Part shown: positions 1-10,937 of the stretch, one piece after another | How positions within the stretch are numbered: position 1 is the stretch's first letter | How the letters are laid out: every line of letters begins with the position of its first letter | Source: Phytophthora quininea | Taxonomy: Eukaryota; Oomycota; Peronosporomycetes; Peronosporales; Peronosporaceae | Direction of reading: 5' to 3' | Length of the DNA: 64,000 nucleotides | NCBI GenBank assembly: GCA_011947345.1 | Contig: JAAVTG010000519.1 | Location: 186,001 to 250,000, forward strand | Made by a program: the position numbers and the translations under genes | The notes under the pieces: generated by a model | Told to the model about the DNA's origin: nothing | What the model saw: the letters and a program-made list of their open reading frames with translations, nothing else | Databases searched by the model: none

Positions 1-675
1 GTTCCGCACGAGTTGGACGACACGCTGGCGGATGGCTGGGATCTCGTCCTGGCGATTCAGCGTCTCCAGCAGCAGCGCGTAGTGTAAATACACGTAGGTG
101 ATCCGGCTGTCGATCTCGAGCAGATTAATGCGATCCTCTTGGGGACTGGGCGGCGACAGTGAGGACAGGACTAGTGGGGGTCACTATAATAGCTTGACGT
201 GCTTCATCGCCGTCTGGTAGTACGGCACTGCAGCACGAGCGTATCTGGACGAGAGCACAGCCGTGTTCAACCCTGCCAAAAAGTTCACGAGAGTTAAAAG
301 TCGAAATCGGCTTCAACCTGACGGAAAAGGTTGGTTTACCTGGGGTCATGCGGTTCTTTGGCCAGTTTGACGGCGTTGTACCCCTCGTCAGCGTATTGAG
401 CTGCCCGGTCAACGTCTCCCTGAGGGTGAAAAACTCAAATGAGTCAGTTGATAGCTCAGCAAACCTGAAAGGCGCCATCCGCAGACCTTTCTGGCGCTTG
501 CTATTATCATGTTCACTAGTTGGTTGCCCTCCCTCAGCTTGGGCGGCTCGTAATTCTGCAAGTCAACGCCACCCCAATGCTCGTCACACTCAACTCATTG
601 CAACCTCGTCGTCTTTCCATTCTTGACCTTATACATCACGACTCCTGAGACCACCACCATCGGCACGAGCGACAT
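1..675 (-). CDS. TPR-type protein, 5' part only (continues beyond the left edge)
   Basis: Unrecognised by name; reads as a helical-repeat (TPR-like) protein. Start chosen at 675, a short hydrophobic first exon (628-675, beginning MSLVPMVVV) that joins in phase to exon 465-555 through a GT-AG intron. Further exons are 340-419, which carries an AAQYADEGYNAVKLA stretch typical of a TPR helix, and one starting at 272. A last coding block at 1-160 holds INLLEIDSRITYVYLHYALL and stays open to the edge. The exon 2/3 join needs one extra G, and the join before the last block is not resolved. The gene runs in the same direction as the TPR gene at 908-1920 and may be its tandem relative. The coding sense is visible; the function is not. 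Confidence 0.45.
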
Positions 676-907
676 TTTCCACCCGGACAAGGAGGTTATA
701 GTGCCACCACTAGACGACGCAAAACTGCAACTTGCTACGGCCAATGGACCAGAAGAACGACGCAACCCCACAAGAGAGCGATGCGTGAACGCACGCCGTG
801 CTGCCAGCATTGCGTCCAACTCGGCGAGATCGAGAGTGAGAGAGGGGATTCTGGCTATAACAGCATGATAACCCCGCGGAATTAGAGACGCCGGGAGGTC
901 CACCGGG

Positions 908-1920
908 CTATTCCTTGTCCATCTCGAGCCACAGGTCGTGGACATTGCGCTGCAGCTCCCCAGATCCGACGTTGACATGCTCGAGTTCTCTGCCAGTACA
1001 AGCGCATTCTCGGTGAGGGTCTTGGCCTCCTCCCAGCACTGCTGGGCCAGCAGATTGCCGGCGTAGTGGTACTGAATCATGGCGGCGGTGGCGTTCAGAT
1101 CGGCGAGCAGCTCTATATCCTCCTCCGATGCATCCTGCTCTCCAGCGGCCGAAGCAGTTGCTCGGGCGCAGTGCTTCTCGTACGCCGAGATGGCGAGATC
1201 GAAGAACTCCTCCGCCCTATCTGGTTGCTCCCTGTTGGCAAAAAGGCAAATGAGTTCCTTCGCAGCGTTAATCACACACAGCCACAGTGACGAACAGGTC
1301 TTCGTAACACACGGCCAGAGCGCCGAGCGTCGTCATGCGCATGTACGCGCCCCAAGCTGACGTTTCTGTTGAAATGGTCTCCAGCACTTGCAGCGCTTCC
1401 ATGTAGAACGTCGTGGCCGTAGCTCTGTTGTCCAACTGCTCGTCGTATGTCTGCGCGATGCCGAAGGCTGCTTGAAACGTGTCCATGTCTGCAAGATTAA
1501 GGAGAGATTAGATCACACTGCCGAGACCATGGCGAGTAGGCAGCCGAGCTTACCTTGCTGGCCCCGTTTCTTGAGTCGCTCATAGAGCTCCAGGGACAGC
1601 TCCAGCTCGCGCTCTGAGTCCTCCTGCGACGGCAATTCGCAACAACATGAGCTCTATCCGAGTAACACTCGAGTTTACCAGCCGCCCACCTCCTCTCGAC
1701 TCTGCTCGATCAGCTGTAGCAGTTCCTCCGCCGTCTTGTGCTGCTGTGGCGCTTTCGTCGCCAATCCTCGAGTTGAACTGCAGTCGGACCACAGTCGTTC
1801 GAGAGAGCGATTGCGACTCCGTTGCTGCGCTGCATTTTGTATCGGTGCAATTGCAGCGCTTCGGCTGTTGCGCAGGTTGGAAGACGCTCGCGCAGCTCGG
1901 CAGAAGACACGGCGCAGCAT
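908..1920 (-). CDS. Mitochondrial TPR-repeat protein (TTC19-like), with frame breaks
   Basis: Starts at 1920 (MLRRVFCRAARASSN), an Arg/Ser/Ala-rich leader without acidic residues that fits a mitochondrial targeting signal. Exons 1690-1920, 1554-1623 and 1488 downwards join through introns of 66 and 65 bp. The body is TPR-like: DMDTFQAAFGIAQTYDEQL, then GALAVCYEDL, AKELICLFANREQPDRAEEFFDLA and AQQCWEEAKTLTENALVL, ending LWLEMDKE and TAG at 908. Two frame changes interrupt it, near 1270 and near 1000; the second is repaired by one added base. Resemblance to TTC19 (complex III quality control in the inner membrane) is by architecture only. Either a sequencing problem or early decay could explain the breaks. 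Confidence 0.55.
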
Positions 1921-2020
1921 GGCACTTGTTGGCTGAGCTTGTAGATAAGTGTGATTGGACAAAAATTGGTCCTTTTGTGCCTCTACTTTAGAAGTCGCTG
2001 TAGTGAGCCACAACAAGAAG

Positions 2021-2259
2021 ATGGTGACCAAGGACCTCCCGCAGAGGTCGGCGTCCAAGACGGGCTACTCGCGAGGTGGGGCACCCTCGCGCTAGAGATG
2101 GACGACCATCAAGTCAAGCGCTACAACAGCCTTGCGGGGGTACAGAACGGCGTCTTTCGCGGCCCCAACGATGCCGGATCATTGAGTTATCACCAGTCGT
2201 CACATGAGGGAGGAGGTCTTCAACTACAGCAAGTATTCCTCCAAAGCCGCATACGGTAA
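2021..2259 (+). CDS. Weak divergent ORF, unassigned
   Basis: An ATG at 2021 lies 100 bp from the divergent TPR gene start and opens MVTKDLPQRSASKTGYSRGG. The frame stops after GGGG at about 2080; with one more G it continues through TLALEMDDHQVKRYNSL to a stop at 2259. I do not recognise a family. Position and continuity after one homopolymer base make a real gene possible, but it could be chance. A later stretch (2330-2390) reads SWDATNVYLHVYDNVN, which looks protein-like, but I cannot connect it. Confidence 0.25.
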
Positions 2260-4196
2260 ATGCAGCGCGACTGGGTCGCCGTCAAGAAGCCCGAAGTAAT
2301 CGACGTTCAATCCAACCTCGCCGCAGTTCGGTAGTTGGGACGCGACCAACGTCTATCTACACGTCTACGACAACGTGAACCTAGTAACGACCAGTGCGTC
2401 TTCGACCAACGTCGTCGTAAGGCCAACACTTTCTCAAGCTCGACTCGACCTGCTTCATCGCGTCACCTGAGGACGAGTGGCCACGCCGGTCTTTGATCGG
2501 AAGTGAAGACCATCGCCGATGAGTCGAGCAGCCTGTCGATTGTCGACACAACAAACACGCTCGAGTACACGTCGGACATCTGTGGCTGCGTACACAGGAC
2601 GAATGCGGCGACCTCTTCTTGTTGGCAACGCCCAATGTCACCTACGGCTGCTGCTGGATCAAGGACACTTGACACTTGCGCGTTCCAATACGTCTACAAC
2701 ACGTAGAACATCTATCTGCCCAATAACGACTACAGTTAAAGAGGAAAATAAGTATGGCTCCGTAGCCTCCGCGTCGTTAACGACGATGTGGCCGGATCAG
2801 TTGCTCCTGCACTGTAGAGTCTGCAGGAGGTTGACGGAAGGAAAAAGCAGTCGGTCGGTATTGGCGACCCCTATTTGGCGCGTGCAGCAGATGTCGTGGC
2901 ACGTACGGAGGCAATGATCGCTCTTGGACTTCAGCCCTTGGCTCCGAGGTATCCGGCTGCTGCCTTGATCGTGGAGAAAAAGCTCGCGAGCGCCACGGAC
3001 TCCAGCGACGGTCTTTATCTACGGCAAATGCAATGCAGTGAGACCGCAGAACTGGTGGCGACTAGTGCAACGATTCCGTTCGATTTGAACTTCTCATGGT
3101 GAGTGAACACGAGGAAGTGGTTGTCACTGGCGACCACAGAAGCATCGTTGCTTGCGCTCTTCCATCTCCGTCGCCAAGGTCTCGACGTGCTGGTTGTCGC
3201 TGCTGTCGCACGAGTGCGCTGCAACGGCATCGTTGGCAGGCACGAGAAGGCCGTGAGAATGGATGGCCACAGTCGATTCAAGGCCTCGCGTGAAACATGT
3301 TCATGTCCCCGAGGGCGACGGTGGATTGTTTCCTGGGCAGGGGATCCACTCCTCCTCCGACGTCTTTTGCGTCGACGGGCTCCGACAGCGTCGACTGCAT
3401 GGCGACCAAAGCTGCTCCATTTGCTGCCAATCTCGGTGCGGACGGTGAGCAGCACTGCAACGCTGAGCAACGGATACAGTTGCCGGGTCTCTACAGTACG
3501 GCTGGTGCTTACGCTGCTTGTTACGTGACGAATCAATCGCGTGTCGACGACGGACGTTGCCTCGGTTGCTGTCTGCGATCGAGGGGATCTCGTCGCGAAT
3601 GGCAAGCACGGCACCACTGCTTGCTTGCTGCCTTTGGCATCTTGCGCTTCAGCCTCGAGGCGTTTTGCATAGAAGCGCTTGGTCGGACATGCCTTTCGCG
3701 ATGTTAAACGTCCTGATCGATCACGCATTGCCAGTCAGGAAGTGGGCACGTTCATCAGGCCGACCGCTGCGTCAAATGCTCGTGTCTCGTCTTGCTCCGC
3801 AGTGTCATCGCTGCTCAGCACGCGCAGCCGCGAAATGCTCTGCGGCACCCGGGAGACCGGCAGCCTCGTGGACAGCCTCGCGGCAGGCAGGAAGACAACT
3901 CGTTGCAGCAGGGTGATCACACCAGAGACGCTCGCTCGCCGCGGGGCAGGCAGATCGTCTGCGAAACGTAAAGAAGCCGCGGGTGCCTCGGGCGCAGCGT
4001 GATGTATTACGCCAGAGAACCGCCCTGCAATAGCAGGTGCAAGCCCTCGTTGCACACCCCGAGAGAGTGCAGGCGCTGCTCATTTTGCCACTTGCGGACT
4101 CAGCCGCAGCGCTCGACTCAATCGACCATCTGGTCCGCCTCGCACACATCGTGTTGTTTGGTGGCACCGCCTCACGGAAATTCGTTCGCCGCGTTC
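2260..4196. other. About 1.9 kb without a supportable gene
   Basis: Several overlapping ORFs exist on both strands, as expected in GC-rich DNA, but none has a convincing domain, signal peptide or codon signature. Short protein-like pieces (2330-2390 plus; 2870-3090 plus, ending at a possible splice donor GTGAGT at about 3099) suggest a degraded gene. A minus-strand piece at 3735-4055 is discussed under rejected items. Confidence 0.4.
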
Positions 4197-5145
4197 ATGC
4201 CTGGAGACGAGATGTCGCCGTTCAGCAATAGTCATGTGACTACCACCACCACCATGGTGGGGCCGGTCCGCCCCACGGTCACCAAGACGCAGCACCCACC
4301 GAAACCGAAGAAGCACCGCGCGCTGTCCACGGAGCGCAGTCGCCAGTGCCGCGAGCGCCAGAAGCAGTACTCCGAGAACCTCGAGGCCGTCGTGCGCGCG
4401 CTGCGAACCGAGGTGTGCGACCTCGAGATCCTGCGCAACCTACGTCGAGAGCAGAGTCTGCAGCTGCGCGGGTCGGCCTCCGGGTCGCTGGCCAAGATCG
4501 TGCGCGAGTACATGACAGTCTTCCGGCACGGCATGCCGGCGGAGACCGTGGAGGCGGCCGTGGCCGGCAAGAAGCGGGCGCTGACGCCTGCCATCTATCA
4601 GCCCACTCCCGACGCGCAGCGCGAGTTCCTCAGCTGCATCATGGACCCGTGCGTCGAGGTGTACGACTGGTGCGGCCGCTTCGTGCTTGGCGCGAGCACG
4701 CTGCTGAACGGCTGGACCGCCTGGTCGGCGTGGCACGCGTCGCTCGACTTCGAGCTGGTCGACATTGACGTGGTGGACACGGAGGACACGCTGGCCGTGA
4801 CGACCAAGGCCAACCTGCGGGTCCGCGTCTCGCAGAAGACCATCGAGCACCTCTTCCCGCACATTTTGGGCGATCAGCATTTGTGCGCCAGGATGTTGGG
4901 CCAGGAGATCTGCTATCCGATGCGTGACACCTTCTTCTTCGCGTCCAACCGAGAGTGATCAAGTACGTGTGCGACATCGACTTTGTCGACGCGCTGCTCC
5001 CGATTGCCGGCGACTACGAGACCGTCATGTACCTCATGTCGCCCCCAACGCGGCGTCGCTGAACGACCTAGCCATCCGCACGGCGCCGGGCGACCTCACA
5101 GAGCGCTCTCGGTTCGACGTCGAGTTCCTGCTCTCCGACGACTGA
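4197..5145 (+). CDS. bZIP transcription factor with C-terminal START-like domain
   Basis: Nuclear regulator of the oomycete bZIP family. From the ATG at 4197 (MPGDEMSPFSNS) a basic region follows (HRALSTERSRQCRERQKQY) and leads into a short zipper (ENLEAVVRALRTEVCDLEIL). The remaining 200 or so residues (IVREYMTVFRHGM, then LDFELVDIDVVDTEDTLAVTT and HLFPHILGDQHL) match the ligand-binding-like domain that commonly follows the zipper in Phytophthora bZIPs. In my alignment the invariant Asn of N-x7-R is Ser. Two frameshifts near the 3' end (about 4955 in CC and about 5045 in CCCCC) are each repaired by one C, after which the frame runs to TGA at 5145. ATGs upstream of 4197 extend into sequence without protein character. 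Confidence 0.8.
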
Positions 5146-5701
5146 CGGACGGCAGGCAACTGCAACGACAAGTGTAAGAAGATGCGCCTCGTTCCGACGT
5201 GTGCTGGCAGACAGCTTTGCTTGCGATGTAAAGAAATCAAGCGAGCCATCAACAACTTCCATAGCTCCTGCTGCTGTGGTGCCGCGCTTGAGTCGAACGA
5301 AATTGCAGGTCTTCCCAGCGGGTCGGTCAACGGTCTGTAGAGAGCTAGGCGAGGAATCCGGCACGAGCGCGACCGGATCAGTTGAGTCCTCCTGCTCGTG
5401 ATAGCCAGGCGGCTTCAATGCGTGCGCAGCGCGAAGACTTGCTCGGCAAGTTGCGGAGGGAAGCCTTGTGCGAGCGCAATGCCAGCAAATCTGGACAACC
5501 GAACGGCTGCAAAGCGAGCGAGAGCGGTCCGCGTCCTCACCGAGATTCTCAGGCATGCTCTATCGGGGCATTATGCACATAAAAAGCCAAAAACCCTTTT
5601 GAAACTCTCCAGGAGTGCCCATTTTGCCGCTCGGATTCTAGGCTGTTGAAGGAGTTCTCCAGCCAACATTTGCTGTTACCTACATACCGACACGTTGGGA
5701 G
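5146..5701. other. Intergenic, nothing recognised
   Basis: Open frames on both strands show no recognisable domain and are interpreted as chance ORFs. Confidence 0.4.
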
Positions 5702-6789
5702 TTGATACACGATGCATGCCACTTTCTGTTGAAGAACTACGTTCGTCTTGGGATTCTCCAAGACGAAAAGGCTAACACGAAATCGAGTGACGCATGGTGG
5801 TTGTGCCTATTTGTGGTCTGCAAGTTGACCGAGAAGATCCGCGCCTGCTTTCGCAAGCTGCAGTATAAAACGGTTACTATGCGCGAACAATACGCTGCTC
5901 TGAATGAACTCCACTTATCACTGGCGTTGAAATTTGAAAGCGAAATGACGAAGGTGAGCCAACTGTCGATTCACCAAAGGTCTCTGAGCATTAACCGTGA
6001 TGCTGCCTTCACTCAAGAGACCTTTTCGACAAGATTGCCACGGGACACCACAATGTTCATACATGCCGTCAAGGAGCTGAAGTGGGTTTCGCTGGCATGG
6101 CTCTGGACCAACCAAACATCCACGAGCATCAAGATGGCGAAGAGGCTTTGGAAGTTTCAGCGCATCTGGCGGACATGGTAGACGAAGATACCCCGAGTTT
6201 CCACGAGGATGAAGACATACCACAACTCAATGAAGTAAATGAACCGACTGAATCCCAGCAATCAACGAGTCAGCAAGACTTGGTGGAAGCTGTTACTACA
6301 GCTCAGACCGTGATGATCGACGGAATTACCGATATCAAGCTCGATATTGCAGCAGAAGCCCGCGATGCGCCTCCAACGAGGTCGATTGACATCGTGAAGT
6401 GTACGGATGGAGCGTTCCGTCGTCTGCTGATCGCTCATTCAGCAAAATTGCAAGAATACCTAGGTGAATCGGCAACCGAGGAGATCTGGAGCCAGCGCAA
6501 GAACCTGATCCACGAATACAAGCTAAAGCGTGATGTTTGCATAAAGGTGAAGGATCAAGGTGATCTGTCGCTTGAAGACGCGTGGGCTAAAGTCGAACCT
6601 TGTGGTGAATTTGGAGCGCTCATCGAATTTGCTGTTGGTCTCGCAAGTATTGCTCCAGGAACCCATACTGTGGAAGGGGATTTCAGTACGCTAAACGGTG
6701 TAGCTGGTCCACAGAAGAACTGCAAGCGCGTCAATACTTCGAAGTCATGGAGCTGGCAGACAGATTGGAGTCAAGCAAGAAGGTTATAG
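5702..6789 (+). pseudogene. hAT-type transposase remnant
   Basis: Two overlapping plus-strand frames (5702-6181 and 6082-6789) join if one frame change near 6080 is allowed. The N-terminal part (MREQYAALNELHLSLALKF) precedes an acidic linker. The C-terminal part contains GEFGALIEFAVGLASIAPGT followed by VEGDFSTLN, which resembles the dimerisation block near the end of oomycete hAT-like transposases (typically F..GLA.V.PGT..VE.DFS..N). No DNA-binding zinc finger, complete catalytic core or terminal inverted repeat was found, so this is probably an old fragment. Assignment rests on that one block. Confidence 0.5.
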
Positions 6790-8471
6790 CACAACAGTGA
6801 GTTTCTGATCCAACAGAGCGTACGTAGGCTAACCTCACGTACATTTCCATGCGTAAGCTAGTGCCCTTTTAGGGTTTTCTGGCAATTCAATACATTTCCT
6901 GTGCAATGCCCCTTTGAAGTTTCCCAACTCTGCCCATTTTACATCAAATCCCATCGACTTTCAAAATGCCCCGTTTGAGCATGCCTGCAGATAGATCGAC
7001 GATGGCAGGTCCGTGGCGCTCGCGATTTGAAACGTGGCCCCATTTTTCTCGCTTTGCAATCGTATGGAGCGCGGCAAATATTATCTCGGGCATTTGCCCG
7101 CGGCATCGCCAACTTTTGGTGCTTGTCCACTGCGCGTCCTCAGGCGTCCAGCTGAGGTGCCTCTGCAACGCTGTTGAGGGGGACACTTTCCGCCGGTTCA
7201 AGCTGCCGTGACGAACCTCCGAGTCGGAGCCGCCGACTTGCAGCGCGGAGAGCGATTCCGGGAGTGCTGTTGGGCCCTCTGGCAGCGCGGTAGCATCCGC
7301 GTCATGGCCTTTACTACATCTCTCCGGTATGGCGCCGCATCAGCGATAAAATGCAATGCCATTCTGATGCTGCCAAGGGGGCTCGTGAACGAGTCGAGAT
7401 GCTCGCCGTGGATGACCCGGCCACTTGATCTCTTTGCCGTGTCGCTTCCGGATTTCTTCAGCTTTGCTCTCTGTTGAAGCCCGTGTGAGTCATCTCGGAG
7501 ATCGACTAAAGCTGGTGCTACCTCGAGACGGTTCAACAAGTGGCTGGAGCGGGCCATCTGGAGTGCGCCTGACCATCAAGACTGGACGGCGAGCGGTTGA
7601 TTTGTGCTCGTTCACCTGGCGCGTTCGGTATCGCGATCCGAGTGCTGCACGCCGTGTCGCCGAGCGCAGTATTAACTCGGACACGACGGTTGCAGTGTTG
7701 GTGGCTCGTGCAAGTTGCTCATGGCAGTTTGTCGTGTGGCTCTCTCTGCGATAATATCGAGCTGATCGCCACCGCTTGAGGGGTTTAACCACCCTTTATC
7801 GCTTGCTGTGGCCAAACACATTGTAGCGAAAAATAATACTTTTTTCCGACGTAGGTAGCTACAGGGTGTCTAGAACGAGACCACCTTTACCAAGTGGTCT
7901 AGCCCAAAGGTGTCCGTTCCAAGGACGACCAAGTTGCCCTGCTACAGACCGAGCAACTATCAAGTGCCGCCGCCGTGGCGTGCGCAGGTCATCTGGGGCT
8001 CGCTGGCCGCGCTCAACCATAAACCGGAGGGGGCACAAGCTTTTCGTATCATCTCGCCCGCGGATGACACCACAATTGCCGCATCGAGTCTCGCAGGGCC
8101 GACTCGGCCAAAAACTATGCGCGAGCGACGGCAACAGCAGCGGCAGCGCCCCGAGCCGCGTCTCATATCATCGCCGCGGCAACAAGTCTCGCAGGGAAGC
8201 ACATGCTGGCCCCAACCACTTGATTTACAGGAACAATTTTCGCACCCGAGCGGGTTTGATTTCTTCCAACCTACCTGCTGCAGTCGACGGCGGGGCCTAT
8301 AGCAAGAATTGACACGCTACGATGGCTTGACGATCTTCCTGCAGCGGCAACAAACCGCACCGGCTGAAAAGCTCCATACACTTTCGAGCTCATTGCTCGT
8401 TTTGCAGACTCGCGCCCATCGCCGCCGCAGCTCTGATGTGGGCGGTGGACCTCGGCCCTTGTGCGATTCAC
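6790..8471. other. Intergenic, nothing recognised
   Basis: Contains a 6-bp-stem inverted repeat at about 7871-7892 (GACCAC / GTGGTC) and several chance ORFs on both strands; no coding, RNA or mobile feature can be supported. Confidence 0.35.
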
Positions 8472-9161
8472 ATGGACGACAAGCCGCACAGCTTCGCACC
8501 ACCACCGCCACCGACGCCTTCTTCCTCTCCGTCCAACGACCACAGCGACAATGACCAGCAGGCCGACACTCGCGCCCCCGAGCAACTGCACTGCCGATAC
8601 GCCAACAAGAAGTGCCTCAACCCGCGCGCCGTCAAGCGTACGGGCGGGCTGCACACTTTCTGTGCCATGCACCGAGCCAACGCCAATCGCAACCAGCGGC
8701 GGCTCGACCAGCGGAAACGTCAAGCTCGTCAAGCCCAGCGCGCGCTGCAACAGGGACAACAACCGGCAGCACTTACGACCAACGAAGAAGTGGCCCTCAA
8801 GGAAGACGACGACAGGGACGCTCTGTACGAGCCGCTCACGACGCCTACACCCCTGCAGGAGGAAGACATCTCGACGCTCGTCACGCTGTTTCTGCCGCCC
8901 TCCCCGCAAGACATCACCTTTGGCTCGCAGTCGCGCGCCGGCCCTGTCACCGCGCAGCCACTACTGGCCCCCTTCCAGTACAAACGGAGCACCCCTGCCA
9001 CCGCCGTCAGGAGGGATGACATTCTAGCCGACGGACAACTTCCACCACCACCACCACCACGCAGACGAAATCGCGTAGAACTCGACATATTTAAGCCTAG
9101 AAGGTATGAGCGACGTGTAATGCAGAGCTTTCGTTCTCGGAATTGCTTGCCAACAAACTGA
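8472..9161 (+). CDS. Short zinc-binding protein, C-x6-C-x15-C-x2-H family, member 1
   Basis: Uninterrupted frame of 229 codons from the ATG at 8472 (MDDKPHSF). A Pro/Ser-rich N-terminus is followed by CRYANKKC, then PRAVKRTGGLHTFCAMH, HRANANRNQRR and a basic Gln/Arg helix. The three Cys and one His are spaced C-x6-C-x15-C-x2-H, exactly as in three other genes here (10307, 17388 and 18715). The arrangement recalls the plant WRC zinc finger (C3H followed by a basic stretch), suggesting DNA or RNA binding in the nucleus, but that is inference. The rest is acidic and Pro-rich with a polyproline run (about 9048-9062). I know no name for the family. Confidence 0.7.
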   Translation: MDDKPHSFAPPPPPTPSSSPSNDHSDNDQQADTRAPEQLHCRYANKKCLNPRAVKRTGGLHTFCAMHRANANRNQRRLDQRKRQARQAQRALQQGQQPAALTTNEEVALKEDDDRDALYEPLTTPTPLQEEDISTLVTLFLPPSPQDITFGSQSRAGPVTAQPLLAPFQYKRSTPATAVRRDDILADGQLPPPPPPRRRNRVELDIFKPRRYERRVMQSFRSRNCLPTN

Positions 9162-10306
9162 AGCACAATCGACTACCACGACGACTCAAGATTCGATAGC
9201 GGAGCAATGAAAATACTGAACGCTTTGCTAAGTTACACAAACTCACACGCGTTGCGCCCCGTGGTTGTGCTTGTTCAATCGCTCGAGAAGAGAACCGCTG
9301 CAGCGCAGACTGCAACAATAGCATTTTTGTTTACGCGTTGCTAGCGAACAGCGTTTCAAGGGATCATTTCGGTGCGCCGATGCCAAGACAAAAGCTCGAC
9401 TGCACTTTAGAGCGTGACTTGCAGAGCACAGTGATGGCGTAGATAGTATGCTGCAAGACCATCAACAGCTTTTTAGCGACGACTTATTTCGGATTGAGCT
9501 CAAAGTCTCCTTTGCCGTGCAATGAGAACCTTGCTTTAGTCGAACTGCCAGTCATGCATCGCAATTTCGACTAAGCGAACCTTGTCGATCTTGAAAGTCT
9601 CTCGTGGCAAAACAGCAACAACTACATGGCGACAACTACAGCAGCAACGCTGTACATGTAAAAATGCATGCGAGACTGCTTTGCAGGGCGCTGGATTTTC
9701 CCGAGCGCGGCTCGGAGCGAGCACAGCAACGTGGTCCCCTGATATCGCGACCGGGCGACGCGGACGAAAGAAATCAGTCGAGCGCTGCAGCGACGGGCTC
9801 CACTCCGCTTGCTCGACGCGCTTGAAGCTTTGCCGCTGGAAGCCGGAGGAACCGAGCCCCGTTTTGATCCTGGTCGTCGCCCCGGAGAAACCGCATGTCC
9901 GTCTCGAGGCTGGGCTGCAGCGCGGCTTCGAGCAAGGGACTTCTTCGTCCAGGTGAAAAGCTGCCAATATCACATCACGCATCCTCTCAGTCCAGGACAC
10001 TGTTGGGCTTCGAATCACCGCGTATCGAGGATCTCAGCCACACCATTTGCTGCAGGTGTTGAACGTGTCCAGCATGGCATAAAGTCTCCGTTGCAGCATC
10101 AAACTGGGATGGCCGAATGCACACATCACGTAGAACCGGCCGGCACATCCACTGCGCTTCCGCATCATATCATGGCGAGTCCACGTTGCATGCGTTTTAA
10201 CCGACATATCCGCCACCGCCATTTCGAGCAAAGCCGACACAGAAAGTGTCTTCGATCTGACTGCATCAATCACCAACTTGCCCCGTCGAGCGCCAGCGAC
10301 AAGACC
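9162..10306. other. Intergenic, nothing recognised
   Basis: Long overlapping ORFs at 9536-10018 (minus) and 9582-9956 (plus) oppose each other and have no recognisable domain; treated as chance. Confidence 0.35.
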
Positions 10307-10937
10307 ATGGAGAAGCTGCTGAACAACGACGACCAGCAGCAGGACGCGCAGGACGAGAACGCCGCTCCGAACGAGGCGCGAGAGCGCGTCCTGCCGCACC
10401 TGGCGCCACCTGCCAACTCCGTGGGGCTGCACATGCTGTCGCTGTCCGCCGCCACCCCAGATCGACTCCTCCTCGCCTGCCGCCCATCAGCCTGCTGACG
10501 GCCGCGGCCGCAGCGCTGCAGCCCATGCAGAGCCACCACCATCCGAATCTGGTGCAGCAGCCCCGCAGCCACAACTGCGGCCCATGGTCACCGCCAGCTC
10601 CGCCACTACCACCAGTCGCCCCACCATCGCTAGACACGAGGGCGACGACATGCTCTGTCGATACCGCAACAAAAAGTGCGGCTACCCTCGTGCCATCAAG
10701 CGCAACGGCGACCGCCACAACCTGTGCGAACGCCACCGCGCCAAGGCCAACCAGAACCAGCGCAAGCTCGAGTCCAAGCGACGCAACCAGAAGCGCATGC
10801 TGGCCCGCGTCATGGCCGCACAGTCCGATAACAAGGCCGAGAGCGAGATCAAGTTCTCCTCTACGGGGAGCAAAGTGTTTAAAGAAACTAAGGCGATAAG
10901 TTATGAAGAAATCAACGGAGGGGTATTAACTATTTGA
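10307..10937 (+). CDS. C-x6-C-x15-C-x2-H family, member 2
   Basis: ATG at 10307 opens MEKLLNNDDQQQDAQDEN. The frame changes twice, at CCCC near 10456 and at CCCC near 10562; one extra C at each site gives a continuous protein of about 210 residues ending at 10937. The uninterrupted 3' part (from 10584) holds CRYRNKKC, PRAIKRNGDRHNLCERH and a basic tail (KANQNQRKLESKRRNQKR), with the family's C-x6-C-x15-C-x2-H spacing. A Gln/Pro-rich N-terminus precedes it, as in member 1. The last 12 bases overlap, tail to tail, the stop of the membrane-protein gene on the other strand. Function is inferred only from the finger. Confidence 0.65.

Noticed and set aside
3735..4055. Minus-strand ORF with SRLRVLSSDDTAEQDET, resembling an RXLR-dEER segment
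   Set aside because: The four-residue motif is not R-x-L-R at the expected position, the N-terminus is not a convincing signal peptide, and the frame ends soon after. Chance similarity is more likely.
5068..5556. 162-codon minus-strand ORF overlapping the bZIP 3' end
   Set aside because: Antisense to a recognised gene in its first part and without domain character.
7871..7892. Small inverted repeat GACCAC ... GTGGTC
   Set aside because: Six-base stem, expected by chance; no terminator or element context.
9536..10018. 160-codon minus-strand ORF
   Set aside because: Opposed by a plus-strand ORF of similar size, composition typical of a chance frame, no motif.
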